Part shown: in pieces, positions 12,130 to 26,500 of the stretch
Layout: each line of letters starts with the position of its first letter
Position numbering within the stretch: position 1 is the first letter of the stretch
Assembly (NCBI GenBank): GCA_025618425.1
Contig: CM046842.1
Location: 34,203,688 to 34,267,687 of the forward strand
DNA from: Heliocidaris tuberculata
Taxonomy: Eukaryota; Echinodermata; Echinoidea; Camarodonta; Echinometridae
DNA: 64,000 nucleotides
Reading direction: 5' to 3'
Notes under the pieces: model-generated
What the model saw: the letters and a program-made list of their open reading frames with translations, nothing else
The model's database searches: none
What the model was told of the DNA's origin: nothing
Translations under genes and position numbers: made by a program

Positions 12130-13640
12130 GCTGTCGATCTCTTGGAATTTCGGTCTCTTGAGCTGTAGGCTTTTGGCATCAGCTCCTACATTCTTGGAAA
12201 TCATACCACTCACCGTTAAAATATCATGAAGCTGTGAAATAAATCTTAATTACGAAAGTGATTGAATGTAGGAAATGTTAAAGTGTACTCTTTAAAAATA
12301 TAATAAATCAATGTATTATTTATAATTTTAATAAATCTTAATGCGCTATCATAATTCTCCTTCCACCTCGCTTAACTCTCTCTCTCTCTCTCTCTCTCCT
12401 TCACTCTCTCCCAAATCCAATTACATGCAATTCTTCTGTTTTTCAACTCCACGCTATTCACTATGAATTAATAAGTGCCTTCTTCCATTTGTATGAAATA
12501 GGTATATATTAAAACATAAAAGTTTATTTCTTTTTTTTTAATAGTAATTACGTACCTTAGTTGTTTTAACCCCGTTTCGTTGGGGCTCCCATCATTTCTT
12601 ATAATCTGAAATTACATGATATTCTGTAAAGACTTTTAAATGGAAATACTATCAATATGATAAATAAATCAACTCTTGATAAAAATGAATGGTAGTAGAT
12701 CATGCATATGGGCATTGATGGGAGGGCACTGATGAAGAAAAGAAATATAATAATAATGATAATAATAAGAAGAAGCAGAAGAAGAAGAAGAATAGAGGGT
12801 GGAGATATCGTTTAGGAAGATGGGGAGAAGGAATTCTGATAATAGTTCAACAGTAACATGATATCTCAATTTGCTTTAAAAGAAATTCAGCACATTTGAA
12901 TACAATCACTTGTGCAGGACAGCTTTATGAGATTCGAAAGAAATTATCAACCTAAATCTAAATATGAGATCCAAGAATAGAGGAGCTGATGTTACATATC
13001 ACGATTTACCTTGATGTTTATCTCAAAGTATGACAAACATACCTCCTTTGGATCTTCTTGAATGAAAGGAAGTTTATGTTTTAATAGGGCTAATAACTTG
13101 AATTAAATTTTGAAAAAGAAGTATTATCAGGATAAATTTCAGGATTGTGGAAGTGACATCAAGAAGAATTGGAACGTTTACATCTGTACATCATGTTAAT
13201 ATACTTATGGAGGATATTCGGATTTCACAACTGGTAACTTATATGCATATAGTTGGTTTGCATATGTAATAGCAAAAATGAGTACATATCTAAAGATTTA
13301 ATTGTACTTTCATTTCACTATAACCAAAATATCTTATTATGGTCATCTTTAATACCTTATGAGTGGTATCACTGTTAACATAAATCAAGTTAGCACTGAT
13401 TCTTAATTTACTCTATATTGACCACTCATATACAAAAGACGATGATGAGGAATATCATAGTAAAACCATATATCTTATATGATCTTTCGTGTCTTTCATC
13501 GATCGTAGTATGGAGTAGATCTGCGACAAACGCTTTTGTACATCAATGGATCAGAAGAAGTGTAGCACTCTTCTAGTGATTATTTTTACATATAACTTTT
13601 GATTGTGACTGTCACTCAATGTGTAAACATATTTTCAGAT
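12130..13640. other. Non-coding region
   Basis: No supported gene. Contains (CT)n at 12376-12398 and a GAA/AAT-rich stretch at about 12740-12795. Confidence 0.6.
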
Positions 13641-13649
13641 AAATAATGA

Positions 13650-14530
13650 AATCATAATGATAATAATAATAATAATAATAATTATTCATTTTTGTATAGC
13701 GCATAACACATAGGCAAATTTGCATGTCTCTATGCACTTAAGAATAGAAAACAAGTTTATACAAGAAAAGAAAAAGAAAAAAAAATGCACTGGGTTCATG
13801 TTTCTGACTATTCATAAGTGATGAAAAAATATGTTTTCAAGGTACTAATGAAGGTGTCATAGGTTCCTATAGTTTTGAGTTGTTCTGGCAATTTGTTCCA
13901 CAAAGTGGCTGCGTATGAGAAAGACCTTTCCCCGTATGACAATTCAGTAAGATAGGAAGGAGCTAGCTTTTGTAAACATTGATAGGTTAATAACAGTATT
14001 TTGAACTGGATACGAGACTTAATCGGCAACCAATGCAGATCTCTTAAGACTGGTGATATTGACTCATGCTTCTTTGACCGTGTAACAAGTCGCGCTGCAG
14101 AATTTTGAAGGAGATGTAGTCTTTAATTTAAGAAGATGGAAGACCAAAAAGCAAACTATTACAGACATCGAAATGGCACATAACGAAAGCATTAATTCAT
14201 CGTTCAGTGGTTGATTTGTCTAAAAAACTTCGGATTTTACCAATTTTATATAACCCAAATGATGCTGATCGACATTTATGTGAGACAAGATTTTCAAATG
14301 TAAACTTATCGTCAAAAATAACACCTAGATTTCTGAATGTTTTAGTTGCATGAACAGGAGTGCCATTTATGTTCAATGTTAATATTGGGTTGCTTGATCT
14401 GTGGCGCGAAGAAAGATGAAGAAATTCAGTCTTAGTATCATTGAGTTTTAAACCATTTACTTGAGACCATTCTTTGAATGATTGCACACAATTTGATATT
14501 TCTGCAGTAACATGAACAATGAACATGAAG
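13650..14530 (-). pseudogene. 3' fragment of a CR1-like LINE
   Basis: Minus-strand remains of a non-LTR retrotransposon ORF2, in two frames. At 14530-14197 is the late RT/thumb region, with LKLNDTKTEFLHL and the FRNLGVIFDDKFTF motif typical of CR1/L2-type RTs. At 14029-13808 is the C-terminal tail, with PIKSRIQFKILLLTYQCL, LAPSYLTELS and AATLWNKLPEQLK. Bases between them still read as related sequence around 14100-14196, so at least one indel separates the two. The 3' end finishes in an (AAT)n microsatellite at 13656-13684, as CR1-like elements often do. The 5' side ends abruptly at satellite A near 14530; RT motifs upstream of the thumb are missing. Confidence 0.85.
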
Positions 14531-17500
14531 AAACGTTGTCCTCTTAGAGCTAGTCTTCCTTGCGAGACACGCGAAAGTAAAGAAAAAAGCATTATTCGTT
14601 GCTAAGATAGTTTAGACTATACATCGGCAGTTCTTCTTCTTCTTCTTCTTCTTCTTCTTCTTCTTCTTCTTCTTCTTCTTCTTCTTCTTCTTCTTCTTCT
14701 GCTTTTTTTATGGGGGATTGGGGGCAGGAGATATTTCTCATATTAGTCCACCGGGAAGGGAGGAGGAGGATGAGGCCAGACACCCTCTGAAAATATTCTG
14801 AAGTCGTTTTCCAATCTCGTTTCATTGGTTATAGCATGAAGCAACAATATGGCAACTAACAAGGCAAGCCATCACTCTTTTAATGTGTTATGCGCCGGAT
14901 ACCAGTTGGGTAATCCTTAGGTAAACAGGCGGTTTTCCAGTGGTCATGACAACGGGTCCACGGAGGTCATGACCCTTAATTAACACAGCAGATGGGGGAT
15001 AAGAGCTTGAGTTAGTGTCCATGCAGAAGAAGTTTGTATACTTTGCATGCACTATCTAGCTTTGACTATATAGTATACATGAGCTGTACATGTTGGGAGT
15101 TCTCCTAATCTAAATCATCAACTTGATTTTCTGTCCTCCTTTCATTACGGGGTATTGATGAATAAAGTTAATTTCTTACAACAAAATGTTAGTCTAGCTT
15201 GCGAGACTAACATTTTGTTAGAAGAAACGTTGTCCTCTTAGAGCTAGTCTTCCTTGCGAGACACGCGAAAGTAAAGAAAAAAGCATTATTCGTTGCTAAG
15301 ATAGTTCAGACTACTTCGCCAGTTGCAAAAAGGCTTCGATCTTTCTTAACAACACATCGATCGATGATTTTCTTCGTAGAAGAAACGTTGCCCTCGTAGA
15401 GCTAGTCTTCCTTGCGAGACACGCGAAAGTAAAAAAAAAAAGCATTATTCGTTGCTAAGATAGTTCAGACTACTTCGCCAGTTGCAAAAAGGCTTCGATC
15501 TTTCTTTACAACACATCGATCGATGATTTTCTTCGTAGAAGAAACGTTGCCCTCTTAGAGCTAGTCTTCCTTGCGAGACACGCGAAAGTAAAGAAAAAAG
15601 CATTATTCGTTGCTAAGATAGTTCAGACTACTTCGCCAGTTGCAAAAAGACTTTGATCTTTCTTTACAACACATCGATCGATGATTTTCTTCGTAGAAGA
15701 AACGTTGCCCTCTTAGAGCTAGTCTTCCTTGCGAGACACGCGAAAGTAAAGAAAAAAGCATTATTCGTTGCTAAGATAGTTCAGACTACTTCGCAAGTTG
15801 CAAAAAGGCTTCGATCTTTCTTTACAACACATCGATCGATGATTTTCTTCGTAGAAGAAACGTTGCCCTCTTAGAGCTAGTCTTCCTTGCGAGACACGCG
15901 AAAGTAAAGAAAAAAGCATTATTCGTTGCTAAGATAGTTCAGACTACTTCGCCAGTTGCAAAAAGGCTTCGATCTTTCTTTACAACACATCGATCGATGA
16001 TTTTCTTCGTAGAAGAAACGTTGCCCTCTTAGAGCTAGTCTTCCTTGCGAGACACGCGAAAGTAAAAAAAAAAGCATTATTCGTTGCTAAGATAGTTCAG
16101 ACTACTTCGCCAGTTGCAAAAAGGCTTCGATCTTTCTTTACAACACATCGATCGATGATTTTCTTCGTAAAAGAAACGTTGCCCTCTTAGAGCTAGTCTT
16201 CCTTGCGAGACACGCGAAAGTAAAGAAAAAAGCATTATTCGTTGCTAAGATAGTTCAGACTACTTCGCCAGTTGCAAAAAGACTTTGATCTTTCTTTACA
16301 ACACATCGATCGATGATTTTCTTCGTAGAAGAAACGTTGCCCTCTTAGAGCTAGTCTTCCTTGCGAGACACGCGAAAGTAAAGAAAAAAGCATTATTCGT
16401 TGCTAAGATAGTTCAGACTACTTCGCAAGTTGCAAAAAGGCTTCGATCTTTCTTTACAACACATCGATCGATGATTTTCTTCGTAAAAGAAACGTTGCCC
16501 TCTTAGAGCTAGTCTTCCTTGCGAGACACGCGAAAGTAAAGAAAAAAGCATTATTCGTTGCTAAGATAGTTCAGACTACTTCGCCAGTTGCAAAAAGACT
16601 TTGATCTTTCTTTACAACACATCGATCGATGATTTTCTTCGTAGAAGAAACATTGCCCTCTTAGAGCTAGTCTTCCTTGCGAGACACGCGAAAGTAAAGA
16701 AAAAAGCATTATTCGTTGCTAAGATAGTTCAGACTACTTCGCCAGTTGCAAAAAGGCTTCGATCTTTCTTTACAACACATCGATCGATGATTTTCTTCGT
16801 AGAAGAAACGTTGCCCTCATAGAGCTAGTCTTCCTTGCGAGACACGCGAAAGTAAAGAAAAAAGCATTATTCGTTGCTAAGATAGTTCAGACTACTTCGC
16901 CAGTTGCAAAAAGGCTTCGATCTTTCTTTACAACACATCGATCGATGATTTTCTTCGTAGGAGAAACGTTGCCCTCTTAGAGCTAGTCTTCCTTGCGAGA
17001 CACGCGAAAGTAAAGAAAAAAGCATTATTCGTTGCTAAGATAGTTTAGACTATACATCGGCAGTTCTTCTTCTTCTTCTTCTTCTTCTTCTTCTTCTTCT
17101 TCTTCTTCTTCTTCTTCTTCTTCTTTTTTTATGGGGGATTGGGGGCAGGAGATATTTCTCATATTAGTCCACCGGGGAGGGAGGAGGAGGATGAGGCCAG
17201 ACACCCTCTGAAAATATTCTGAAGTCGTTTTCCAATCTCGTTTCATTGGTTATAGCATGAAGCAACAATATGGCAACTAACAAGGCAAGCCATCACTCTT
17301 TTAATGTGTTATGCGCCGGATACCCGTTGGTTAATCCTTAGGTAAACAGGCGGTTTTCCAGTGGTCATGACAACGGGTCCACGGAGGTCATGACCCTTAA
17401 TTAACACAACAGATGGGGGATAAGAGCTTGAGTTAGTGTCCATGCAGAAGAAGTTTGTATACTTTGCATGCACTAGCTAGCTTTCACTATATAGTAAACG

Positions 17501-20500
17501 TGAGCTGTACATGTTGAGAGTTCTCCCGATCTAAATCATGAACTTGATTCTCTGTCCTCCTTTCATTACGGGGTATTGATGAATAAAGTTAATTTCTTAC
17601 AACAAAATGTTAGTCTAGCTTGCGAGACTAACATTTTGTTAGAAGAAACGTTGTCCTCTTAGAGCTAGTCTTCCTTGCGAGACACGCGAAAGTAAAGAAA
17701 AAAAGCATTATTCGTTGCTAAGATAGTTCAGACTACTTCGCCAGTTGCAAAAAGGCTTCGATCTTTCTTAACAACACATCGATCGATGATTTTCTTCGTA
17801 GAAGAAACGTTGCCCTCGTAGAGCTAGTCTTCCTTGCGAGACACGCGAAAGTAAAAAAAAAAGCATTATTCGTTGCTAAGATAGTTCAGACTACTTCGCC
17901 AGTTGCAAAAAGGCTTCGATCTTTCTTTACAACACATCGATCGATGATTTTCTTCGTAGAAGAAACGTTGCCCTCTTAGAGCTAGTCTTCCTTGCGAGAC
18001 ACGCGAAAGTAAAGAAAAAAGCATTATTCGTTGCTAAGATAGTTCAGACTACTTCGCCAGTTGCAAAAAGACTTTGATCTTTCTTTACAACACATCGATC
18101 GATGATTTTCTTCGTAGAAGAAACGTTGCCCTCTTAGAGCTAGTCTTCCTTGCGAGACACGCAAAAGTAAAGAAAAAAAGCATTATTCGTTGCTAAGATA
18201 GTTCAGACTACTTCGCAAGTTGCAAAAAGGCTTCGATCTTTCTTTACAACACATCGATCGATGATTTTCTTCGTAGAAGAAACGTTGCCCTCTTAGAGCT
18301 AGTCTTCCTTGCGAGACACGCGAAAGTAAAGAAAAAAGCATTATTCGTTGCTAAGATAGTTCAGACTACTTCGCCAGTTGCAAAAAGGCTTCGATCTTTC
18401 TTTACAACACATCGATCGATGATTTTCTTCGTAGAAGAAACGTTGCCCTCGTAGAGCTAGTCTTCCTTGCGAGACACGCGAAAGTAAAAAAAAAAGCATT
18501 ATTCGTTGCTAAGATAGTTCAGACTACTTCACCAGTTGCAAAAAGGCTTCGATCTTTCTTTACAACACATCGATCGATGATTTTCTTCGTAGAAGAAACG
18601 TTGCCCTCTTAGAGCTAGTCTTCCTTGCGAGACACGCGAAAGTAAAGAAAAAAGCATTATTCGTTGCTAAGATAGTTCAGACTACTTCGCCAGTTGCAAA
18701 AAGGCTTCGATCTTTCTTTACAACACATCGATCGATGATTTTCTTCGCAGAAGAAACGTTGCCCTCTTAGAGCTAGTCTTCCTTGCGAGACACGCGAAAG
18801 TAAAGAAAAAAGCATTATTCGTTGCTAAGATAGTTCAGACTACTTCACCAGTTGCAAAAAGGCTTCGATCTTTCTTTACAACACATCGATCGATGATTTT
18901 CTTCGTAGGAGAAACGTTGCCCTCTTAGAGCTAGTCTTCCTTGCGAGACACGCGAAAGTAAAGAAAAAAGCATTATTCGTTGCTAAGATAGTTTAGACTA
19001 TACATCGGCAGTTCTTCTTCTTCTTCTTCTTCTTCTTCTTCTTCTTCTTCTTCTTCTTCTTCTTCTTTTTTTATGGGGGATTGGGGGCAGGAGATATTTC
19101 TCATATTAGTCCACCGGGGAGGGAGGATGAGGCCAGACACCCTCTGAAAATATTCTGAAGTCGTTTTCCAATCTCGTTTCATTGGTTATAGCATGAAGCA
19201 ACAATATGGCAACTAACAAGGCAAGCCATCACTCTTTTAATGTGTTATGCGCCGGATACCCGTTGGTTAATCCTTAGGTAAACAGGCGGTTTTCCAGTGG
19301 TCATGACAACGGGTCCACGGAGGTCATGACCCTTAATTAACACAACAGATGGGGGATAAGAGCTTGAGTTAGTGTCCATGCAGAAGAAGTTTGTATACTT
19401 TGCATGCACTAGCTAGCTTTCACTATATAGTAAACGTGAGCTGTACATGTTGAGAGTTCTCCCGATCTAAATCATCAACTTGATTCTCTGTCCTCCTTTC
19501 ATTACGGGGTATTGATGAATAAAGTTAATTTCTTACAACAAAATGTTAGTCTAGCTTGCGAGACTAACATTTTGTTAGAAGAAACGTTGTCCTCTTAGAG
19601 CTAGTCTTCCTTGCGAGACACGCGAAAGTAAAGAAAAAAGCATTATTCGTTGCTAAGATAGTTCAGACTACTTCGCCAGTTGCAAAAAGGCTTCGATCTT
19701 TCTTAACAACACATCGATCGATGATTTTCTTCGTAGAAGAAACGTTGCCCTCGTAGAGCTAGTCTTCCTTGCGAGACACGCGAAAGTAAAAAAAAAAGCA
19801 TTATTCGTTGCTAAGATAGTTCAGACTACTTCGCCAGTTGCAAAAAGGCTTCGATCTTTCTTTACAACACATCGATCGATGATTTTCTTCGTAGAAGAAA
19901 CGTTGCCCTCTTAGAGCTAGTCTTCCTTGCGAGACACGCGAAAGTAAAGAAAAAAGCATTATTCGTTGCTAAGATAGTTCAGACTACTTCGCCAGTTGCA
20001 AAAAGGCTTCGATCTTTCTTTACAACACATCGATCGATGATTTTCTTCGTAGAAGAAACGTTGCCCTCGTAGAGCTAGTCTTCCTTGCAAGACACGCGAA
20101 AGTAAAAAAAAAAGCATTATTCGTTGCTAAGATAGTTCAGACTACTTCACCAGTTGCAAAAAGGCTTCGATCTTTCTTTACAACACATCGATCGATGATT
20201 TTCTTCGTAGAAGAAACGTTGCCCTCTTAGAGCTAGTCTTCCTTGCGAGACACGCGAAAGTAAAGAAAAAAGCATTATTCGTTGCTAAGATAGTTCAGAC
20301 TACTTCGCCAGTTGCAAAAAGGCTTCGATCTTTCTTTACAACACATCGATCGATGATTTTCTTCGTAGAAGAAACGTTGCCCTCTTAGAGCTAGTCTTCC
20401 TTGCGAGACACGCGAAAGTAAAAAAAAAAGCATTATTCGTTGCTAAGATAGTTCAGACTACTTCGCCAGTTGCAAAAAGGCTTCGATCTTTCTTTACAAC

Positions 20501-23500
20501 ACATCGATCGATGATTTTCTTCGTAAAAGAAACGTTGCCCTCTTAGAGCTAGTCTTCCTTGCGAGACACGCGAAAGTAAAGAAAAAAGCATTATTCGTTG
20601 CTAAGATAGTTCAGACTACTTCGCCAGTTGCAAAAAGACTTTGATCTTTCTTTACAACACATCGATCGATGATTTTCTTCGTAGAAGAAACGTTGCCCTC
20701 TTAGAGCTAGTCTTCCTTGCGAGACACGCGAAAGTAAAGAAAAAAGCATTATTCGTTGCTAAGATAGTTCAGACTACTTCGCAAGTTGCAAAAAGGCTTC
20801 GATCTTTCTTTACAACACATCGATCGATGATTTTCTTCGTAAAAGAAACGTTGCCCTCTTAGAGCTAGTCTTCCTTGCGAGACACGCGAAAGTAAAGAAA
20901 AAAGCATTATTCGTTGCTAAGATAGTTCAGACTACTTCGCCAGTTGCAAAAAGACTTTGATCTTTCTTTACAACACATCGATCGATGATTTTCTTCGTAG
21001 AAGAAACATTGCCCTCTTAGAGCTAGTCTTCCTTGCGAGACACGCGAAAGTAAAGAAAAAAGCATTATTCGTTGCTAAGATAGTTCAGACTACTTCGCCA
21101 GTTGCAAAAAGGCTTCGATCTTTCTTTACAACACATCGATCGATGATTTTCTTCGTAGAAGAAACGTTGCCCTCATAGAGCTAGTCTTCCTTGCGAGACA
21201 CGCGAAAGTAAAGAAAAAAGCATTATTCGTTGCTAAGATAGTTCAGACTACTTCGCCAGTTGCAAAAAGGCTTCGATCTTTCTTTACAACACATCGATCG
21301 ATGATTTTCTTCGTAGGAGAAACGTTGCCCTCTTAGAGCTAGTCTTCCTTGCGAGACACGCGAAAGTAAAGAAAAAAGCATTATTCGTTGCTAAGATAGT
21401 TTAGACTATACATCGGCAGTTCTTCTTCTTCTTCTTCTTCTTCTTCTTCTTCTTCTTCTTCTTCTTCTTCTTCTTCTTTTTTTATGGGGGATTGGGGGCA
21501 GGAGATATTTCTCATATTAGTCCACCGGGGAGGGAGGAGGAGGATGAGGCCAGACACCCTCTGAAAATATTCTGAAGTCGTTTTCCAATCTCGTTTCATT
21601 GGTTATAGCATGAAGCAACAATATGGCAACTAACAAGGCAAGCCATCACTCTTTTAATGTGTTATGCGCCGGATACCCGTTGGTTAATCCTTAGGTAAAC
21701 AGGCGGTTTTCCAGTGGTCATGACAACGGGTCCACGGAGGTCATGACCCTTAATTAACACAACAGATGGGGGATAAGAGCTTGAGTTAGTGTCCATGCAG
21801 AAGAAGTTTGTATACTTTGCATGCACTAGCTAGCTTTCACTATATAGTAAACGTGAGCTGTACATGTTGAGAGTTCTCCCGATCTAAATCATGAACTTGA
21901 TTCTCTGTCCTCCTTTCATTACGGGGTATTGATGAATAAAGTTAATTTCTTACAACAAAATGTTAGTCTAGCTTGCGAGACTAACATTTTGTTAGAAGAA
22001 ACGTTGTCCTCTTAGAGCTAGTCTTCCTTGCGAGACACGCGAAAGTAAAGAAAAAAAGCATTATTCGTTGCTAAGATAGTTCAGACTACTTCGCCAGTTG
22101 CAAAAAGGCTTCGATCTTTCTTAACAACACATCGATCGATGATTTTCTTCGTAGAAGAAACGTTGCCCTCGTAGAGCTAGTCTTCCTTGCGAGACACGCG
22201 AAAGTAAAAAAAAAAGCATTATTCGTTGCTAAGATAGTTCAGACTACTTCGCCAGTTGCAAAAAGGCTTCGATCTTTCTTTACAACACATCGATCGATGA
22301 TTTTCTTCGTAGAAGAAACGTTGCCCTCTTAGAGCTAGTCTTCCTTGCGAGACACGCGAAAGTAAAGAAAAAAGCATTATTCGTTGCTAAGATAGTTCAG
22401 ACTACTTCGCCAGTTGCAAAAAGACTTTGATCTTTCTTTACAACACATCGATCGATGATTTTCTTCGTAGAAGAAACGTTGCCCTCTTAGAGCTAGTCTT
22501 CCTTGCGAGACACGCAAAAGTAAAGAAAAAAAGCATTATTCGTTGCTAAGATAGTTCAGACTACTTCGCAAGTTGCAAAAAGGCTTCGATCTTTCTTTAC
22601 AACACATCGATCGATGATTTTCTTCGTAGAAGAAACGTTGCCCTCTTAGAGCTAGTCTTCCTTGCGAGACACGCGAAAGTAAAGAAAAAAGCATTATTCG
22701 TTGCTAAGATAGTTCAGACTACTTCGCCAGTTGCAAAAAGGCTTCGATCTTTCTTTACAACACATCGATCGATGATTTTCTTCGTAGAAGAAACCTTGCC
22801 CTCGTAGAGCTAGTCTTCCTTGCGAGACACGCGAAAGTAAAAAAAAAAAGCATTATTCGTTGCTAAGATAGTTCAGACTACTTCACCAGTTGCAAAAAGG
22901 CTTCGATCTTTCTTTACAACACATCGATCGATGATTTTCTTCGTAGAAGAAACGTTGCCCTCTTAGAGCTAGTCTTCCTTGCGAGACACGCGAAAGTAAA
23001 GAAAAAAGCATTATTCGTTGCTAAGATAGTTCAGACTACTTCGCCAGTTGCAAAAAGGCTTCGATCTTTCTTTACAACACATCGATCGATGATTTTCTTC
23101 GCAGAAGAAACGTTGCCCTCTTAGAGCTAGTCTTCCTTGCGAGACACGCGAAAGTAAAGAAAAAAGCATTATTCGTTGCTAAGATAGTTCAGACTACTTC
23201 ACCAGTTGCAAAAAGGCTTCGATCTTTCTTTACAACACATCGATCGATGATTTTCTTCGTAGGAGAAACGTTGCCCTCTTAGAGCTAGTCTTCCTTGCGA
23301 GACACGCGAAAGTAAAGAAAAAAGCATTATTCGTTGCTAAGATAGTTTAGACTATACATCGGCAGTTCTTCTTCTTCTTCTTCTTCTTCTTCTTCTTCTT
23401 CTTCTTCTTCTTCTTCTTCTTCTTTTTTTATGGGGGATTGGGGGCAGGAGATATTTCTCATATTAGTCCACCGGGGAGGGAGGATGAGGCCAGACACCCT

Positions 23501-26500
23501 CTGAAAATATTCTGAAGTCGTTTTCCAATCTCGTTTCATTGGTTATAGCATGAAGCAACAATATGGCAACTAACAAGGCAAGCCATCACTCTTTTAATGT
23601 GTTATGCGCCGGATACCCGTTGGTTAATCCTTAGGTAAACAGGCGGTTTTCCAGTGGTCATGACAACGGGTCCACGGAGGTCATGACCCTTAATTAACAC
23701 AACAGATGGGGGATAAGAGCTTGAGTTAGTGTCCATGCAGAAGAAGTTTGTATACTTTGCATGCACTAGCTAGCTTTCACTATATAGTAAACGTGAGCTG
23801 TACATGTTGAGAGTTCTCCCGATCTAAATCATCAACTTGATTCTCTGTCCTCCTTTCATTACGGGGTATTGATGAATAAAGTTAATTTCTTACAACAAAA
23901 TGTTAGTCTAGCTTGCGAGACTAACATTTTGTTAGAAGAAACGTTGTCCTCTTAGAGCTAGTCTTCCTTGCGAGACACGCGAAAGTAAAGAAAAAAGCAT
24001 TATTCGTTGCTAAGATAGTTCAGACTACTTCGCCAGTTGCAAAAAGGCTTCGATCTTTCTTAACAACACATCGATCGATGATTTTCTTCGTAGAAGAAAC
24101 GTTGCCCTCGTAGAGCTAGTCTTCCTTGCGAGACACGCGAAAGTAAAAAAAAAAGCATTATTCGTTGCTAAGATAGTTCAGACTACTTCGCCAGTTGCAA
24201 AAAGGCTTCGATCTTTCTTTACAACACATCGATCGATGATTTTCTTCGTAGAAGAAACGTTGCCCTCTTAGAGCTAGTCTTCCTTGCGAGACACGCGAAA
24301 GTAAAGAAAAAAGCATTATTCGTTGCTAAGATAGTTCAGACTACTTCGCCAGTTGCAAAAAGGCTTCGATCTTTCTTTACAACACATCGATCGATGATTT
24401 TCTTCGTAGAAGAAACGTTGCCCTCGTAGAGCTAGTCTTCCTTGCAAGACACGCGAAAGTAAAAAAAAAAGCATTATTCGTTGCTAAGATAGTTCAGACT
24501 ACTTCACCAGTTGCAAAAAGGCTTCGATCTTTCTTTACAACACATCGATCGATGATTTTCTTCGTAGAAGAAACGTTGCCCTCTTAGAGCTAGTCTTCCT
24601 TGCGAGACACGCGAAAGTAAAGAAAAAAGCATTATTCGTTGCTAAGATAGTTCAGACTACTTCGCCAGTTGCAAAAAGGCTTCGATCTTTCTTTACAACA
24701 CATCGATCGATGATTTTCTTCGTAGAAGAAACGTTGCCCTCTTAGAGCTAGTCTTCCTTGCGAGACACGCGAAAGTAAAGAAAAAAGCATTATTCGTTGC
24801 TAAGATAGTTCAGACTACTTCACCAGTTGCAAAAAGGCTTCGATCTTTCTTTACAACACATCGATCGATGATTTTCTTCGTAGGAGAAACGTTGCCCTCT
24901 TAGAGCTAGTCTTCCTTGCGAGACACGCGAAAGTAAAGAAAAAAGCATTATTCGTTGCTAAGATAGTTTAGACTATACATCGGCAGTTCTTCTTCTTCTT
25001 CTTCTTCTTCTTCTTCTTCTTCTTCTTCTTCTTCTTCTTCTTTTTTTATGGGGGATTGGGGGCAGGAGATATTTCTCATATTAGTCCACCGGGGAGGGAG
25101 GATGAGGCCAGACACCCTCTGAAAATATTCTGAAGTCGTTTTCCAATCTCGTTTCATTGGTTATAGCATGAAGCAACAATATGGCAACTAACAAGGCAAG
25201 CCATCACTCTTTTAATGTGTTATGCGCCGGATACCCGTTGGTTAATCCTTAGGTAAACAGGCGGTTTTCCAGTGGTCATGACAACGGGTCCACGGAGGTC
25301 ATGACCCTTAATTAACACAACAGATGGGGGATAAGAGCTTGAGTTAGTGTCCATGCAGAAGAAGTTTGTATACTTTGCATGCACTAGCTAGCTTTCACTA
25401 TATAGTAAACGTGAGCTGTACATGTTGAGAGTTCTCCCGATCTAAATCATCAACTTGATTCTCTGTCCTCCTTTCATTACGGGGTATTGATGAATAAAGT
25501 TAATTTCTTACAACAAAATGTTAGTCTAGCTTGCGAGACTAACATTTTGTTAGAAGAAACGTTGTCCTCTTAGAGCTAGTCTTCCTTGCGAGACACGCGA
25601 AAGTAAAGAAAAAAGCATTATTCGTTGCTAAGATAGTTCAGACTACTTCGCCAGTTGCAAAAAGACTTTGATCTTTCTTTACAACACATCGATCGATGAT
25701 TTTCTTCGTAGAAGAAACGTTGCCCTCTTAGAGCTAGTCTTCCTTGCGAGACACGCAAAAGTAAAGAAAAAAAGCATTATTCGTTGCTAAGATAGTTCAG
25801 ACTACTTCGCAAGTTGCAAAAAGGCTTCGATCTTTCTTTACAACACATCGATCGATGATTTTCTTCGTAGAAGAAACGTTGCCCTCTTAGAGCTAGTCTT
25901 CCTTGCGAGACACGCGAAAGTAAAGAAAAAAGCATTATTCGTTGCTAAGATAGTTCAGACTACTTCGCCAGTTGCAAAAAGGCTTCGATCTTTCTTTACA
26001 ACACATCGATCGATGATTTTCTTCGTAGAAGAAACGTTGCCCTCGTAGAGCTAGTCTTCCTTGCGAGACACGCGAAAGTAAAAAAAAAAGCATTATTCGT
26101 TGCTAAGATAGTTCAGACTACTTCACCAGTTGCAAAAAGGCTTCGATCTTTCTTTACAACACATCGATCGATGATTTTCTTCGTAGAAGAAACGTTGCCC
26201 TCTTAGAGCTAGTCTTCCTTGCGAGACACGCGAAAGTAAAGAAAAAAGCATTATTCGTTGCTAAGATAGTTCAGACTACTTCGCCAGTTGCAAAAAGGCT
26301 TCGATCTTTCTTTACAACACATCGATCGATGATTTTCTTCGTAGAAGAAACGTTGCCCTCTTAGAGCTAGTCTTCCTTGCGAGACACGCGAAAGTAAAGA
26401 AAAAAGCATTATTCGTTGCTAAGATAGTTCAGACTACTTCACCAGTTGCAAAAAGGCTTCGATCTTTCTTTACAACACATCGATCGATGATTTTCTTCGT

